Of a DNA stretch of 64,000 nucleotides, positions 1-8,819 are shown piece after piece. Source of the stretch: Azospirillum sp. 47_25. Its GTDB lineage: Bacteria > Pseudomonadota > Alphaproteobacteria > RF32 > CAG-239. The translations under genes were made by a program, and so were the position numbers. The stretch spans positions 79,911 to 143,910 of the forward strand of contig MNTU01000017.1 of the NCBI GenBank assembly GCA_001917125.1. Reading direction: 5' to 3'. Numbering within the stretch: position 1 is the stretch's first letter; every line of letters begins with the position of its first letter. A model generated the notes under the pieces. The model ran no database searches. It was not told the origin of the DNA and saw only the letters and a program-made list of their open reading frames with translations.

Positions 1-129
1 CCAGCAACAGTTTGCGCGAATCGAAGAATCTCTCCGGCGAATCGTCATAATATTTTGTTAATAATTCAAAAGATAGAATCGGGACAAATCGATTTATCAT
101 GAACGCTGCTTTCCAGAAGGAAGGCAAAA

Positions 130-3100
130 ATGATTACAAAGGCCGGAAAAGTCATGACCAAAAAATTTCTTTTCATCTCATCCTTTTTCTATCTGGCAGC
201 AGCCGCTTTGCCGATGACGGAAGCACGGGCAGCCGATCCCGATACGGATCCGGTCAACATTACCTGTCCCGGCGGCAGCTGTGACAATCAGACGATTGAC
301 AACAATGGCGAAATGACAGTCAATGCTGAAGGCGTTGCCAAAGAAAACACAATCGGCGACACCGGAAAAATGACAGTTAACGACGGCGGCATTGCCCAAA
401 AAACTACCGTTAACTCCGGCGGCTCCGTTCAGATAAACGAAGGCGGTTCGGCCATTGAAACAACCATTAACGGCGGATTGATGAATGTGGCCGAAACCGG
501 TACGGCCGAGGGGGTTACCATTGATTCCGGCGCCCTGCTGTCCGGCGGTTATGTCTCAGAAGCGGTTGTCAACTCCGGCGGTGCAACAATTGATTCCAAT
601 TCATATAAAGGTTTTGAAGTTTACGGAAACGGCGTTTCGGATGATGCAACCGTCAATACCGGAGGTTATATGCTGATCAGAGACGGCGGTACGGCCAACG
701 GAACCGTGATTGAGGGCGGTACGGTTGAGGTTCGATTTGACCAGCCGGAAGAAGAAAATCCCGATGACGGCACGACGGCAGACGGCGGCAGTGCCCCTGA
801 CGCCGGGATAACCGGAGACGGAAGCGTCAGCGGCGACGACGGCAGTGACAGCGGCGAAGGGAACACCGGCGGAGACGGCAGCGGAGATACCGGAGATTCC
901 GGCGGCAGTGAAACCACTCCGACATCTTCAACCGTCAATAACACGGTGATTAACAACGGCGGCACCCTTAATGTGGAAACCGGCGGTATCGCTAACATGA
1001 CCGAAGTCAACGAAGGCGGCGTTATGAACGTTAACAAAGGTGGCGAAGCGAACTCCAGCACCGTTAACACCGGCGGCACAGCCAACATTAACGACGGAGG
1101 CAACGCTTATTCGACTACGGTTGACGGCGGTACGATGAATGTCAAAGATTCCGGCAGCGCCGCGTCTTCAACGATTACCAAGGGCGGAAAAATTATCGCT
1201 TCGGGGACATCTATGGTCTCCGAAACCGCGGTTCTGGACGGAACGCTTGAAGTCAAAGACAATGCAACAGCCCTGAATACAACCGTCAGCGGAAACGGCA
1301 TGCTGGAGGCTTCACAGGCCCAAGAGGCCATTACCGGCCTGACGGTAACCGATACCGGTTCTTATCACTTAACCACCAACAACAATGTTCAAAATGCCGA
1401 CTTATACGGTAAACATTATGACACCTTATTCAGTAACGGTGCGGGCACCGGCATTATCGTAGGCGGCAGCAGCCAGCTGGATGTTATGAGCGGCGGAAAA
1501 CTGGCAGATACGGTTTTGCAACACAAAGGTACGGTCAATGTTCAGAACGGCGGCTCCATCAATAATACGGTTGCCAATGATTCTTCCAATATTACCATTG
1601 CCGCCGGGGCTTCGGCTGTCGGAACAACGTTGAACGGCACCAGCTCAATGACCGTCAGCGGAACGGCCGCCGATACGATTGTTAATTCCTCCGGTTCAAC
1701 TGCGGCAAAAGGTTTAGAGGTTAATAACGGAGCCAGCGTCAGCAATACCAGCATCAACGGCAGCGGTACGGTTCTGCTTAAAAACGGATCAACGGCAAAC
1801 GATACCGTTATGAACGGCGGTGTACTTACGGCGGAAAACGGGGCCAAGCTTGAGAATTTGGAAATCAAAGGCAAAGCCGAAACGGCCATTGACAACGGAG
1901 CTTCACTCTCCGGCGCCGTAACGGTTTCAGGCAGCGCAACTTTGGGCGGCAGCTATGATTACGGCAAAATATTCAGTGACGCAGCTATCAATTCACTGAC
2001 CGTGACCGAAGGTGTCAACGCCAAATTCGGCAATTCTCTTAATGCCACCACGGCGGGCAAGAGCCTGACCTTTGCCGACGGCTCTTATCATATTTCATCT
2101 AACGGCGACAACGGTTCTACCGCGGTCAAAGGCTGGGAAATCGTTAATATCGGCGGCAAAGACGGGACGGCAGACGTCAGCCTGGCCGGCGACCTGAATT
2201 TGGGCAGCGACGATAAAACCATTCAAATCGGCAACGGGTCAACTCTGGATACCTCCGAAGTTGAAAATATTGCCATCACCGGTTCTCTCGTCAATGCCGG
2301 CGACTTGAATTTGGTCAGCGCCGGAAACCTGGCTGACGACAAAGACAATACGACAACCATTTCCGGCAATTACACCGGACAGGCGAATTCCAGCATTACG
2401 CTGAAAGTCGATACGTTAAACGGAACAACCGACAAACTGGTTGTCAACGGCGATGTTTCCGGCACCAGCGAGCTGAATGTCAACATTACCTCGGCAGCCA
2501 AACCGACGGAAAAAATCCTTTTCCTCGAAGCTCCGAACGACAATTCGGCCACAGGCGCTCATTTCACAATCTGGCGCGTCAATACCAGCCCGTATTTGTG
2601 GGATACGTCCAATGAAGGGCATAACTGGTATATGGACATGGTAAATGTCGGCGGCAAAATCGGCGTTTATTCCGAAACACTGGCCTATATGGGGCTGCAA
2701 AGTGCCGGTTTGGAACAGACGCGAAGCATGGTTTATAACGTTATCAACAAAATTAATCTCCGCAACAACAATCTGGTGGACAACCGGCTGATGCATTCGC
2801 CGCAATACCGCTATTACAGCAAAGGTATTGAAAACTACTACAATAACTACAATTTCTGGGCCATGCCGATTTATCACACCATTACCAATGACAGCGGCGT
2901 CAACTATGAAGCAGACATTGTAGGCGGGGAAGCCGGAATTGACCTTTATAACAATAACAACAATAAAGCAGGCGTTTTTGTCTCCTACCGTCAGGGTAAT
3001 TATAAATTTGACGGCAAGGCAGATAAATTCTTTGCCCGCTACGGCAGCGAAATTGACATTGACAGCTACAGCGGCGGCGTTTATTACCGCCATAACTGGC

Positions 3101-3639
3101 AGGATGCCTGGGCGCTGGCCATGGTTTACGGCGGCATACAGGAAGCAGACATCAAAACCAAAGACAATGTCAGCTCCGACAGCGACGCAACCGAATTCGG
3201 CGCCAGTATTGCCGCAGGTTACGTTTATAACATGAATTACAGTTTCAACATTGAGCCCAGTGCCGTTATCAGCTTCCGTTCGCTCAGCTATGACGATGCG
3301 AAAGACATTTACGGCAAAACGGCGGAATTTGATACCCTGACTCTTCTGGAGGCGGATTTAGGCGTTAAATTCGAAAACACCTGGAATCTGGATAGCGGCT
3401 ATGCCAAGGCCTATATCAGACCGAGCCTTCTGTTTAATTCGGTCTCCGGCGATGAAGTCACCATAACCAACTTCCTTGACAAATCTCCCGAAATTGACGA
3501 CGGCGCTTATGCACGGCTGGAAATTGGTGGAAGTGCTGATCTCAGTAAATTCTTCAGCATGTATTCGACCGTTCGCGCAACGGCGGGCAGCGATTATCAG
3601 GATTTGGCGGTTACCGCAGGGCTTAACTATGTTTTCTGA
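130..3639 (+). CDS. AIDA-type autotransporter adhesin (type Va secretion)
   Basis: Predicted 1169-residue self-secreting outer-membrane adhesin. A signal peptide covers about residues 9-35 and ends in an A-R-A type cleavage site. The passenger (about 40-870) is built from AIDA-like repeats of the form T-V-N-x-G-G / I-N-x-G-G, expected to fold as a beta-helix. It is interrupted at about 213-266 by a Gly/Asp/Ser-rich acidic low-complexity spacer. From about residue 900 to the end lies a beta-barrel translocator rich in aromatic residues, finishing Y-V-F with the terminal Phe typical of outer-membrane proteins. The 130 start has an AAGGAAGG ribosome site just upstream; the ATG at 154 is an alternative nearer the signal peptide. 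It stands alone. Adhesion is inferred from the family; the ligand is unknown. Confidence 0.9.
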   Translation: MITKAGKVMTKKFLFISSFFYLAAAALPMTEARAADPDTDPVNITCPGGSCDNQTIDNNGEMTVNAEGVAKENTIGDTGKMTVNDGGIAQKTTVNSGGSVQINEGGSAIETTINGGLMNVAETGTAEGVTIDSGALLSGGYVSEAVVNSGGATIDSNSYKGFEVYGNGVSDDATVNTGGYMLIRDGGTANGTVIEGGTVEVRFDQPEEENPDDGTTADGGSAPDAGITGDGSVSGDDGSDSGEGNTGGDGSGDTGDSGGSETTPTSSTVNNTVINNGGTLNVETGGIANMTEVNEGGVMNVNKGGEANSSTVNTGGTANINDGGNAYSTTVDGGTMNVKDSGSAASSTITKGGKIIASGTSMVSETAVLDGTLEVKDNATALNTTVSGNGMLEASQAQEAITGLTVTDTGSYHLTTNNNVQNADLYGKHYDTLFSNGAGTGIIVGGSSQLDVMSGGKLADTVLQHKGTVNVQNGGSINNTVANDSSNITIAAGASAVGTTLNGTSSMTVSGTAADTIVNSSGSTAAKGLEVNNGASVSNTSINGSGTVLLKNGSTANDTVMNGGVLTAENGAKLENLEIKGKAETAIDNGASLSGAVTVSGSATLGGSYDYGKIFSDAAINSLTVTEGVNAKFGNSLNATTAGKSLTFADGSYHISSNGDNGSTAVKGWEIVNIGGKDGTADVSLAGDLNLGSDDKTIQIGNGSTLDTSEVENIAITGSLVNAGDLNLVSAGNLADDKDNTTTISGNYTGQANSSITLKVDTLNGTTDKLVVNGDVSGTSELNVNITSAAKPTEKILFLEAPNDNSATGAHFTIWRVNTSPYLWDTSNEGHNWYMDMVNVGGKIGVYSETLAYMGLQSAGLEQTRSMVYNVINKINLRNNNLVDNRLMHSPQYRYYSKGIENYYNNYNFWAMPIYHTITNDSGVNYEADIVGGEAGIDLYNNNNNKAGVFVSYRQGNYKFDGKADKFFARYGSEIDIDSYSGGVYYRHNWQDAWALAMVYGGIQEADIKTKDNVSSDSDATEFGASIAAGYVYNMNYSFNIEPSAVISFRSLSYDDAKDIYGKTAEFDTLTLLEADLGVKFENTWNLDSGYAKAYIRPSLLFNSVSGDEVTITNFLDKSPEIDDGAYARLEIGGSADLSKFFSMYSTVRATAGSDYQDLAVTAGLNYVF

Positions 3640-3812
3640 GGCGCAGAAGCAAATCGGAAGCATAAACGGCAGCGACAGAATGACGCAGCCTGATATTAAA
3701 TAAGATATTATTGTCTCCCCATCCCCGTATTACCAATGTTTATTTTTAGATTTTTATGATTAAGATATTACGCAAAAGATTATTAAAACCCCACAAAACA
3801 AAGGAGATATAC

Positions 3813-4427
3813 ATGTATATAAAAACATTAATGGCTGCCGCAGTCGTGTCCGTTCTAGCAGTTTCGGGCGCCAGAGCTGAACTTGTCACTCAGTCTCTGC
3901 CGAAACCGGATATGGTTGGCGGCAAAACGCTTATGCAAAGCCTGCAGGAGCGAAAGTCGGTACGCGAATTCGGCCGACGGGCCGTTAATGACCAAACTTT
4001 GGCTGATATGCTGTGGGCAGCGGTTGGTGTCAATCGCCAGGACGGCAAACGAACCATCCCGACCGCCCTCAACAGCCAGGATTTGACGGTTTATGTGCTC
4101 AAATTCGACGGCGTTTGGCAATATGATGCCCGGGGACATAAGCTGATTCAAGTCTCCGACAAAGATTTACGCCCGCTTCTGGGTACGCAGGATTATGCCA
4201 AGGACGCTGCACTTGACCTGGTTTATGTTTCAACCAGCGATGTGGCAACCAACGGCGCCATGCATGCCGGTTCGGCTTATCAAAACGTGGGCCTGTATTG
4301 CGCAGACAAAGGTCTGAACAATGTCGTCCGCGGCTATTTTGAAAAAGCGGATCTCGAAAAAGAGCTGAAGCTGAACGAAAATCAGTGGATTGTTGTTTCT
4401 CAGGCTGTCGGCTGGCCGAAAGAATAA
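3813..4427 (+). CDS. exported nitroreductase-family protein (SagB/ThcOx-like)
   Basis: A 204-residue FMN-dependent nitroreductase-fold protein with an N-terminal signal peptide (residues 1-23, ending A-R-A), so probably periplasmic. The N-terminal nitroreductase motif R-K-S-V-R-E-F is followed by a helix with L-A-D-M-L-W-A-A, as in SagB-type oxidoreductases. The start at 3813 is chosen because AAGGAGAT lies 6 bases upstream and the signal peptide begins there; an in-frame upstream ATG at 3756 has no ribosome site. Substrate unknown; families like this reduce nitro compounds, quinones or flavin-linked substrates. It is followed by a tRNA, so it is probably a single-gene unit. Confidence 0.8.
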   Translation: MYIKTLMAAAVVSVLAVSGARAELVTQSLPKPDMVGGKTLMQSLQERKSVREFGRRAVNDQTLADMLWAAVGVNRQDGKRTIPTALNSQDLTVYVLKFDGVWQYDARGHKLIQVSDKDLRPLLGTQDYAKDAALDLVYVSTSDVATNGAMHAGSAYQNVGLYCADKGLNNVVRGYFEKADLEKELKLNENQWIVVSQAVGWPKE

Positions 4428-4486
4428 ACAAATCCGCCGTTTTTGCCGGTTCGCTTAAATATTTTGACTTTAAGCGAAAAAAAGAC

Positions 4487-4515
4487 TTGTCAAATATAAG
4501 ATTTATTATTATGAA
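4487..4515 (+). promoter_or_regulatory. sigma70-type promoter of tRNA-Ser
   Basis: TTGTCA (4487-4492), a 17-bp spacer, then TATGAA (4510-4515), placing transcription start about 7-8 bases before the mature tRNA 5' end. Confidence 0.5.
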
Positions 4516-4528
4516 TAGTAACGCCGAC

Positions 4529-4619
4529 GGATAGATGGCCGAGTGGTCGAAGGCGCACGATTGGAAATCGTGTATACCCCTAAAGGGTATCCAGGGTTCG
4601 AATCCCTGTCTATCCGCCA
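4529..4619 (+). tRNA. tRNA-Ser(GGA)
   Basis: Complete cloverleaf with encoded CCA. The acceptor stem GGATAGA pairs with TCTATCC. The anticodon loop TTGGAAA gives anticodon GGA at 4563-4565. A long class-II variable arm (TATACCC...GGGTAT) and the T loop GTTCGAA confirm serine. Confidence 0.97.
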
Positions 4620-4624
4620 TTTAT

Positions 4625-4653
4625 ACAAAACCCTGCCCAGCGCGGGGTTTTGT
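4625..4653 (+). terminator. hairpin terminator after tRNA-Ser
   Basis: Stem ACAAAACCC / GGGTTTTGT just after the CCA end; the T-run is inside the 3' stem arm, so a weak to moderate intrinsic terminator. Confidence 0.5.
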
Positions 4654-4695
4654 CGTATCTGCGGCGGATGCAAAATTTTACAGAAGGAAACCGGG

Positions 4696-5037
4696 TCAAT
4701 CCCATTTTTTAAAAACAAAAAAGGCCGCTAACAAAATAAACAAAAAGCCGACAATTTCATTCCATTTCAGCCCTTCTTTAAGGTAAAAAGCCGAAAAAAA
4801 CGCGAAAACGACAAGAGTGATAATTTCCTGCATAATTTTCAACTGGGGAGCACTGTAATAGTCGTGACCGATACGGTTGGCGGGAACTTGCAGGCAATAT
4901 TCAAAAAAGGCAATTCCCCAACTGACCAGAATAACAATCCACAGAGCCGTTGACTTATACTTGAGATGTCCATACCAGGCAAAAGTCATAAAAATGTTCG
5001 AAAAGACAAGCAAAATAATCGGGTAAAACGGTCTCAT
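4696..5037 (-). CDS. DUF486/DMT-superfamily small membrane protein
   Basis: A 113-residue integral membrane protein with about four hydrophobic helices (roughly residues 5-20, 32-48, 70-88 and 92-108). The segment F-M-T-F-A-W-Y-G-H-L-K and the internal helix ending F-F-E-Y-C-L-Q-V-P are characteristic of the DUF486 branch of the drug/metabolite transporter superfamily. These are short four-helix proteins thought to work as dimers; substrate unknown. It is transcribed toward the tRNA-Ser terminator and divergently from the ATPase gene at 5241. No partner gene is next to it. Confidence 0.8.
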   Translation of the reverse strand: MRPFYPIILLVFSNIFMTFAWYGHLKYKSTALWIVILVSWGIAFFEYCLQVPANRIGHDYYSAPQLKIMQEIITLVVFAFFSAFYLKEGLKWNEIVGFLFILLAAFFVFKKWD

Positions 5038-5240
5038 TCTCTATCCCCTGAAAAAATTATTGTCCTGTTTCGGATAATACGAATGCCGCGGCCGAATTTC
5101 AAGGTATTTTTACTTCGTATAAATTCGGGCTTTATGCTTTTTCCCTGTTGTTTGAACAGGAATTGTCAAAAAAAATTAATAAATCTTCAAGAAAAATATC
5201 GTATAATAAAGTGTTGTTGAGAGATTTAGGAGGCTTGATT

Positions 5241-6497
5241 ATGAACCTGTTTGACAAAAGCACACCAAACGCGCCAGGAGGAGCTGAGCGCCCCGCAGCA
5301 GAAACCCCGAATGTATCTCCGCGAATCCGGGAGCATTCGAGTGAAGAGCTATTGAAAAAATTATCCATCAAAGCTCCGGTGCAGATGCATGCCCCGGCAG
5401 CCGCTTCGCCGGCGGCCCCCGGTCAGGAAGCTCCTGCCTCCGCTGCTCCGGCACAGAACAAACCGCAAGCTGCCGGCCCGACCGTTATTCAGGCGTCTCA
5501 CGGGGCAAAGATCAATCCGGATGTCGATTTGTCCTGCAAAGTCAGTTCCGGACTGATTAATGAGGTCAAGTTTTCAGACGTTTATGTCACTCCCGACAAA
5601 AGATGTTATATTTGGAGCGGTCGCACCAACTGCGGCTTAAAAATTGTTACTTTTGATGATTTTGACGAGTTTTTTGTTCAGCTTGAAGGTGCTTATGACG
5701 GTGAAAACCGCAGTTATCTGCTGAACTACAAGGGACGCAACTATCGTGTTGAACGAACCATTGCACTGGAAGGCGTTAACTATTGTGCCCGCAAAATGCC
5801 GACTACGGTTCCGAATCTGAAAGATTTGGGGCTGCCTTACCGCGTTTACGAACATTTGCTCTCCATTGCCGGTGGCAGCGGCTTGATTCTGCTGGCCGGT
5901 GCAACTGGTTCCGGTAAAAGTACAACGGTTTCCGCTCTGTTAAAAGAATATTTACAGAAAAAAGGCGGCTATGCCTTTACGATTGAAGACCCGATTGAAA
6001 TGCCGCTGGACGGCGTATATATCACCCCGGAAGCGGAATTAGGCCTCTGCAAACAGACAACTCCGCCGGACGGCAAATGGGAAGAAGGTATTAAATCAGC
6101 TCTGCGCTCGAAACCGCGTTATATTTATCTGGGCGAGATTCGTTCACCTGACGTAGCAAGTGAAGCTTTGCGCGCGGCAACTTCCGGCCACTTGGTTTTG
6201 TCAACCATTCACGCCAACAACGTATCCGATGCCATTAACGCTCTGGTTAAATATGCGGCCTCCAGCGGCATCAGCGAAGACATGGCTTATGAATTGGTAG
6301 CTAACGGTTTTCTCGGCTGTATTCACCAGATTTTGGAAGGGGCGCCGAAAAAAGCGAAAGTCACTTATCTGTTCGCCAATCCGGATACAAACGCCGCCTG
6401 TCAGGTTCGCGGAATGCTGCGCAGCGGAAAACTGAACATGGGTACTCTGCTCGAGCAGCAGCGTGTTAAAATTGAAAGAGGGTTATCGCTGTTTTAG
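5241..6497 (+). CDS. PilT/GspE/DotB-family secretion ATPase
   Basis: A 418-residue hexameric secretion-type ATPase. The N-terminal ~90 residues are Ala/Pro-rich and probably flexible. The ATPase core has a Walker A (G-A-T-G-S-G-K-S-T-T, about 219-228), an Asp-box I-E-D-P-I-E-M, a Walker B-like L-G-E-I-R-S (about 297) and the downstream T-S-G-H-L-V-L-S-T-I-H-A-N-N His-box. The pattern is closest to PilT or DotB/TraJ-like ATPases. The start at 5241 is preceded by AGGAGG (5228-5233), which excludes the longer reading frame from 5148. No pilin, platform or other secretion gene is adjacent, so the machine it powers is not visible here. Confidence 0.85.
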   Translation: MNLFDKSTPNAPGGAERPAAETPNVSPRIREHSSEELLKKLSIKAPVQMHAPAAASPAAPGQEAPASAAPAQNKPQAAGPTVIQASHGAKINPDVDLSCKVSSGLINEVKFSDVYVTPDKRCYIWSGRTNCGLKIVTFDDFDEFFVQLEGAYDGENRSYLLNYKGRNYRVERTIALEGVNYCARKMPTTVPNLKDLGLPYRVYEHLLSIAGGSGLILLAGATGSGKSTTVSALLKEYLQKKGGYAFTIEDPIEMPLDGVYITPEAELGLCKQTTPPDGKWEEGIKSALRSKPRYIYLGEIRSPDVASEALRAATSGHLVLSTIHANNVSDAINALVKYAASSGISEDMAYELVANGFLGCIHQILEGAPKKAKVTYLFANPDTNAACQVRGMLRSGKLNMGTLLEQQRVKIERGLSLF

Positions 6498-6515
6498 GCA
6501 ATACTCATCATTTTG

Positions 6516-6548
6516 ATACGGAGAAAGAAAACTTTCTCCGTATTTTAT
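6516..6548 (+). terminator. terminator after the secretion ATPase
   Basis: A perfect 12-bp stem (6516-6527 with 6532-6543) and a 4-base loop, followed by a short T-rich tract, lying just before the ribosome site of the next gene. Confidence 0.65.
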
Positions 6549-6568
6549 ATTGAAGAGAAGGAAAACGA

Positions 6569-7420
6569 ATGAAAAAAATCTTTTATGCCATTTGCGGTTT
6601 GCTTGCAGCCGGAAAAGTCAATGCCATGGATTTTAACCAAGATCTGACCGGGCAAATCGACATGATTCGCCTGTCGGACGAATTTATCAGCAAGATGCAG
6701 AGCTGCACACCGTTTATTGAGCATAAAAATGCCGGCGCCGAAGGGCATTCCTTTAACTATGAATATAAAATCCAAGGCCCGGTTGACGGCAAATGCCGCT
6801 GCACTTTTTCTTCTTCTTCGCAAATCGGAAATTTTGTAAACGAATGTGCTTTCAGCCCGCAAAATCTGAAAGACTATACTGACGCGCTTATTCGCTACAA
6901 TCAAAAAGACAAGCATACGATTGAAGATATGGCCGATATGGATTATCTGACGGCAATGGGCATTATTTTTGATTCGGACGTCTGCCAAATGAGCAGCCAA
7001 ACCGACTATACCGCAGATTTGAGAAAAAATCTGCAAAGCTGTACGCCGTATGAAAAGACTCTGAATTTTTCCAATTCAGACAATATTATGAAAATCTACG
7101 GACCGGAAAACGGAAACTGCCACTACGCCTATACGGTGAAAAACAAACCGGTTGACTTAAGCAAAATCTATCCGGACGGCGTACCCGAATTTATGAAAGA
7201 TCTGCCGCAGACCGGCAGCACCATGGTTTTTGACTGCCGATTGTCCGAGACAGACAGTGCAGATTATATTAAAAGTTTGGAGCAATCAGTCATAACGTTT
7301 GACAACAATCTGGACTGGAACAGCGGAGACGCCGAGGCGGCCGCCCGGAAACTGCAGGAATTTACCGAAAAAGGCGTTTGCAAAGTCAGCGGCAATTTCG
7401 GTAATTTTAAATTAGAATAG
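6569..7420 (+). CDS. secreted Cys-rich protein with two internal repeats (paralogue 1)
   Basis: A 283-residue protein of unrecognised family with a signal peptide (1-19). The mature part carries about nine cysteines, probably disulfide-bonded in the periplasm or outside. It has an internal duplication: an N-terminal unit beginning S-C-T-P-F with G-P-V-D-G-K-C, and a second beginning S-C-T-P-Y with G-P-E-N-G-N-C. Each ends in a C-x-(F/L)-S segment followed by a helix D-Y-x-x-(A/S)-L. The C-terminus carries N-L-D-W-N-S-G-D, also present in the following gene. SD AGAAGGAAAA precedes the ATG. No function can be assigned. Confidence 0.8.
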   Translation: MKKIFYAICGLLAAGKVNAMDFNQDLTGQIDMIRLSDEFISKMQSCTPFIEHKNAGAEGHSFNYEYKIQGPVDGKCRCTFSSSSQIGNFVNECAFSPQNLKDYTDALIRYNQKDKHTIEDMADMDYLTAMGIIFDSDVCQMSSQTDYTADLRKNLQSCTPYEKTLNFSNSDNIMKIYGPENGNCHYAYTVKNKPVDLSKIYPDGVPEFMKDLPQTGSTMVFDCRLSETDSADYIKSLEQSVITFDNNLDWNSGDAEAAARKLQEFTEKGVCKVSGNFGNFKLE

Positions 7421-7551
7421 ATTTGGCAAATAATACTTTAAAATCAAGCAATAAGCTTTTTACCTTCAGCCTCCTCCACAATGTCCGGCGAATAAGAATT
7501 GAAACTTTTTATTCATAATGCTAAAATATACTGCAACAAAGGAGAAGGCCT

Positions 7552-8436
7552 ATGAAAAAATATTTACCCGTTCTTCTGGCTGTTGCTTGTATTTCTCCGG
7601 CACAAGCCGACACCATTAATCTTGACCTGGCCGGCCAGGTTGACATGTTTCATTTTTCCGACCGATTTATCAAGAATTTGCAAGACTGCACACTGTTTAC
7701 GGAACAGAGCAGCTGTGACGAAACAGGGATGAAATTCGATTATGAATATCAAATTCAGGGCTGGTCCGGCGATAAATGCCAATGCGAATTTATTTCATCT
7801 TCACAAGTCGGACATTTTGTAAACCGCTGCACTTTCGACCAGGAAAAACTTAAGGCCTATGTTGACGCCTTGCAGGACTTTTTGAAAAAAGAAAAATCTT
7901 CTCCAGATGAAAGCGAAAACAAAAATGAAAGCCTGGCAGCGGCCAATAAAATCATTTCCGAGGCCTGCCAGATGAAAGTCATTAATGTTGATTACACTCA
8001 GGAACTGCGAAATAATCTGAAAACCTGCACGCCTTATGAAAAAACGCTGAATTTCTCCAATATGGACAACATTATGAAAGTTGAGGGTCCCGACGGCGAC
8101 AGGTGCCATTATGTTTATATGATTAAAAACAAACCGGTCGCCTTGAACAAGATTTATCCCGAGGGAGTTCCCGAAAGCCTGAAAAATCTTCCCCAGGAAG
8201 GCAGCGTCACGACGATAGACTGTTTATTTACCAAAGAAGAAGTCACGCGTTATGTTGATAGCCTAGAAAAGAGTATGGTGAAATTTGACGACAATCTGGA
8301 TTGGAACAGCGGAGATTCCGAAATTACCAATCGGACTTTGCAGCCTTTTATTGCCTCGGGAAGCTGCGTTTATCTGACAGATTTTGATAAGTTCAAGCTT
8401 TATCCGCCTCAGGGGCTGCCGGGGCATGACCAGTAA
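7552..8436 (+). CDS. secreted Cys-rich protein with two internal repeats (paralogue 2)
   Basis: A 294-residue tandem paralogue of the preceding gene. The order is the same: signal peptide (1-19), a first unit with D-L-A-G-Q-V-D-M and D-K-C-Q-C, a second unit starting C-T-P-Y-E-K-T-L-N-F-S-N, the shared N-L-D-W-N-S-G-D, and a Pro/Gly-rich tail. The C-T-P-Y unit is nearly identical in both proteins, while the N-terminal unit has diverged more. A strong AAGGAGAAGG site lies before the ATG. The 131-base gap and lack of a terminator between the two genes leave cotranscription open. Confidence 0.8.
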   Translation: MKKYLPVLLAVACISPAQADTINLDLAGQVDMFHFSDRFIKNLQDCTLFTEQSSCDETGMKFDYEYQIQGWSGDKCQCEFISSSQVGHFVNRCTFDQEKLKAYVDALQDFLKKEKSSPDESENKNESLAAANKIISEACQMKVINVDYTQELRNNLKTCTPYEKTLNFSNMDNIMKVEGPDGDRCHYVYMIKNKPVALNKIYPEGVPESLKNLPQEGSVTTIDCLFTKEEVTRYVDSLEKSMVKFDDNLDWNSGDSEITNRTLQPFIASGSCVYLTDFDKFKLYPPQGLPGHDQ

Positions 8437-8498
8437 ACCATCCTGTTTTACGGCGCGGGTAAAGTCAGAAATTTAGCCCAGGTTGTTTAATTAAGCTG

Positions 8499-8527
8499 TT
8501 GACTTTTTGTTTCAAATTGGTTAATCC
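8499..8527 (+). promoter_or_regulatory. promoter of tRNA-Ala(CGC)
   Basis: TTGACT (8499-8504), a 17-bp spacer, then TAATCC (8522-8527); start would fall about 10-12 bases before the tRNA. Confidence 0.45.
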
Positions 8528-8544
8528 ATTGTGCAGAGAGATAT

Positions 8545-8620
8545 GGGGCTGTAGCTCAGTTGGGAGAGCGATTGGTTCGCAATCAATAGGTCGAGGGTTC
8601 GATCCCCTTCAGCTCCACCA
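8545..8620 (+). tRNA. tRNA-Ala(CGC)
   Basis: Acceptor GGGGCTG pairs with CAGCTCC and CCA is encoded. The anticodon loop TTCGCAA gives CGC (8578-8580), reading GCG alanine codons. The D arm GCTCAGTTGGGAGAGC and T arm GAGGGTTCGATCCCCTT are intact. Confidence 0.95.
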
Positions 8621-8622
8621 TA

Positions 8623-8652
8623 AAAAAGCCGTCTTTGAAGACGGTTTTTTTA
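8623..8652 (+). terminator. terminator after tRNA-Ala(CGC)
   Basis: Stem GCCGTCTT / AAGACGG with a T7 run. A near-identical hairpin follows tRNA-Ala(GGC). Confidence 0.85.
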
Positions 8653-8760
8653 TGACCCAATTAACCCCGGAAGGGCACAGGTCGGGAGGAAATACTGCTC
8701 TGCCGTATTTTGCCATACGCAAAGTTACCGGCAAAGGCTGTTGTGATTGCTTTTGAAACA

Positions 8761-8800
8761 AAAACTCCCGAGAAACCGTTACGTTTCAAGGGAGTTCTTT
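8761..8800 (-). terminator. terminator after the 53-residue membrane peptide gene
   Basis: Read on the minus strand: AACTCCC-TT-GAAAC-loop-GTTTC-TC-GGGAGTT followed by Ts. Confidence 0.65.
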
Positions 8801-8819
8801 GTCTGAGGAAGCCGTTTGC

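Noticed and set aside
1-61. C-terminal end of a gene entering the window
   Set aside because: Two forward frames end in stops (48-50 and 59-61), and neither 15-19-codon fragment can be told apart from chance.
2416-3093. 225-codon minus-strand ORF
   Set aside because: Complement of the autotransporter barrel; its valine/isoleucine-rich text follows from Asn/Asp codons on the other strand.
4099-4620. 173-codon minus-strand ORF over the nitroreductase end and tRNA-Ser
   Set aside because: Overlaps a clear tRNA and a clear gene; a typical artefact ORF through tRNA sequence.
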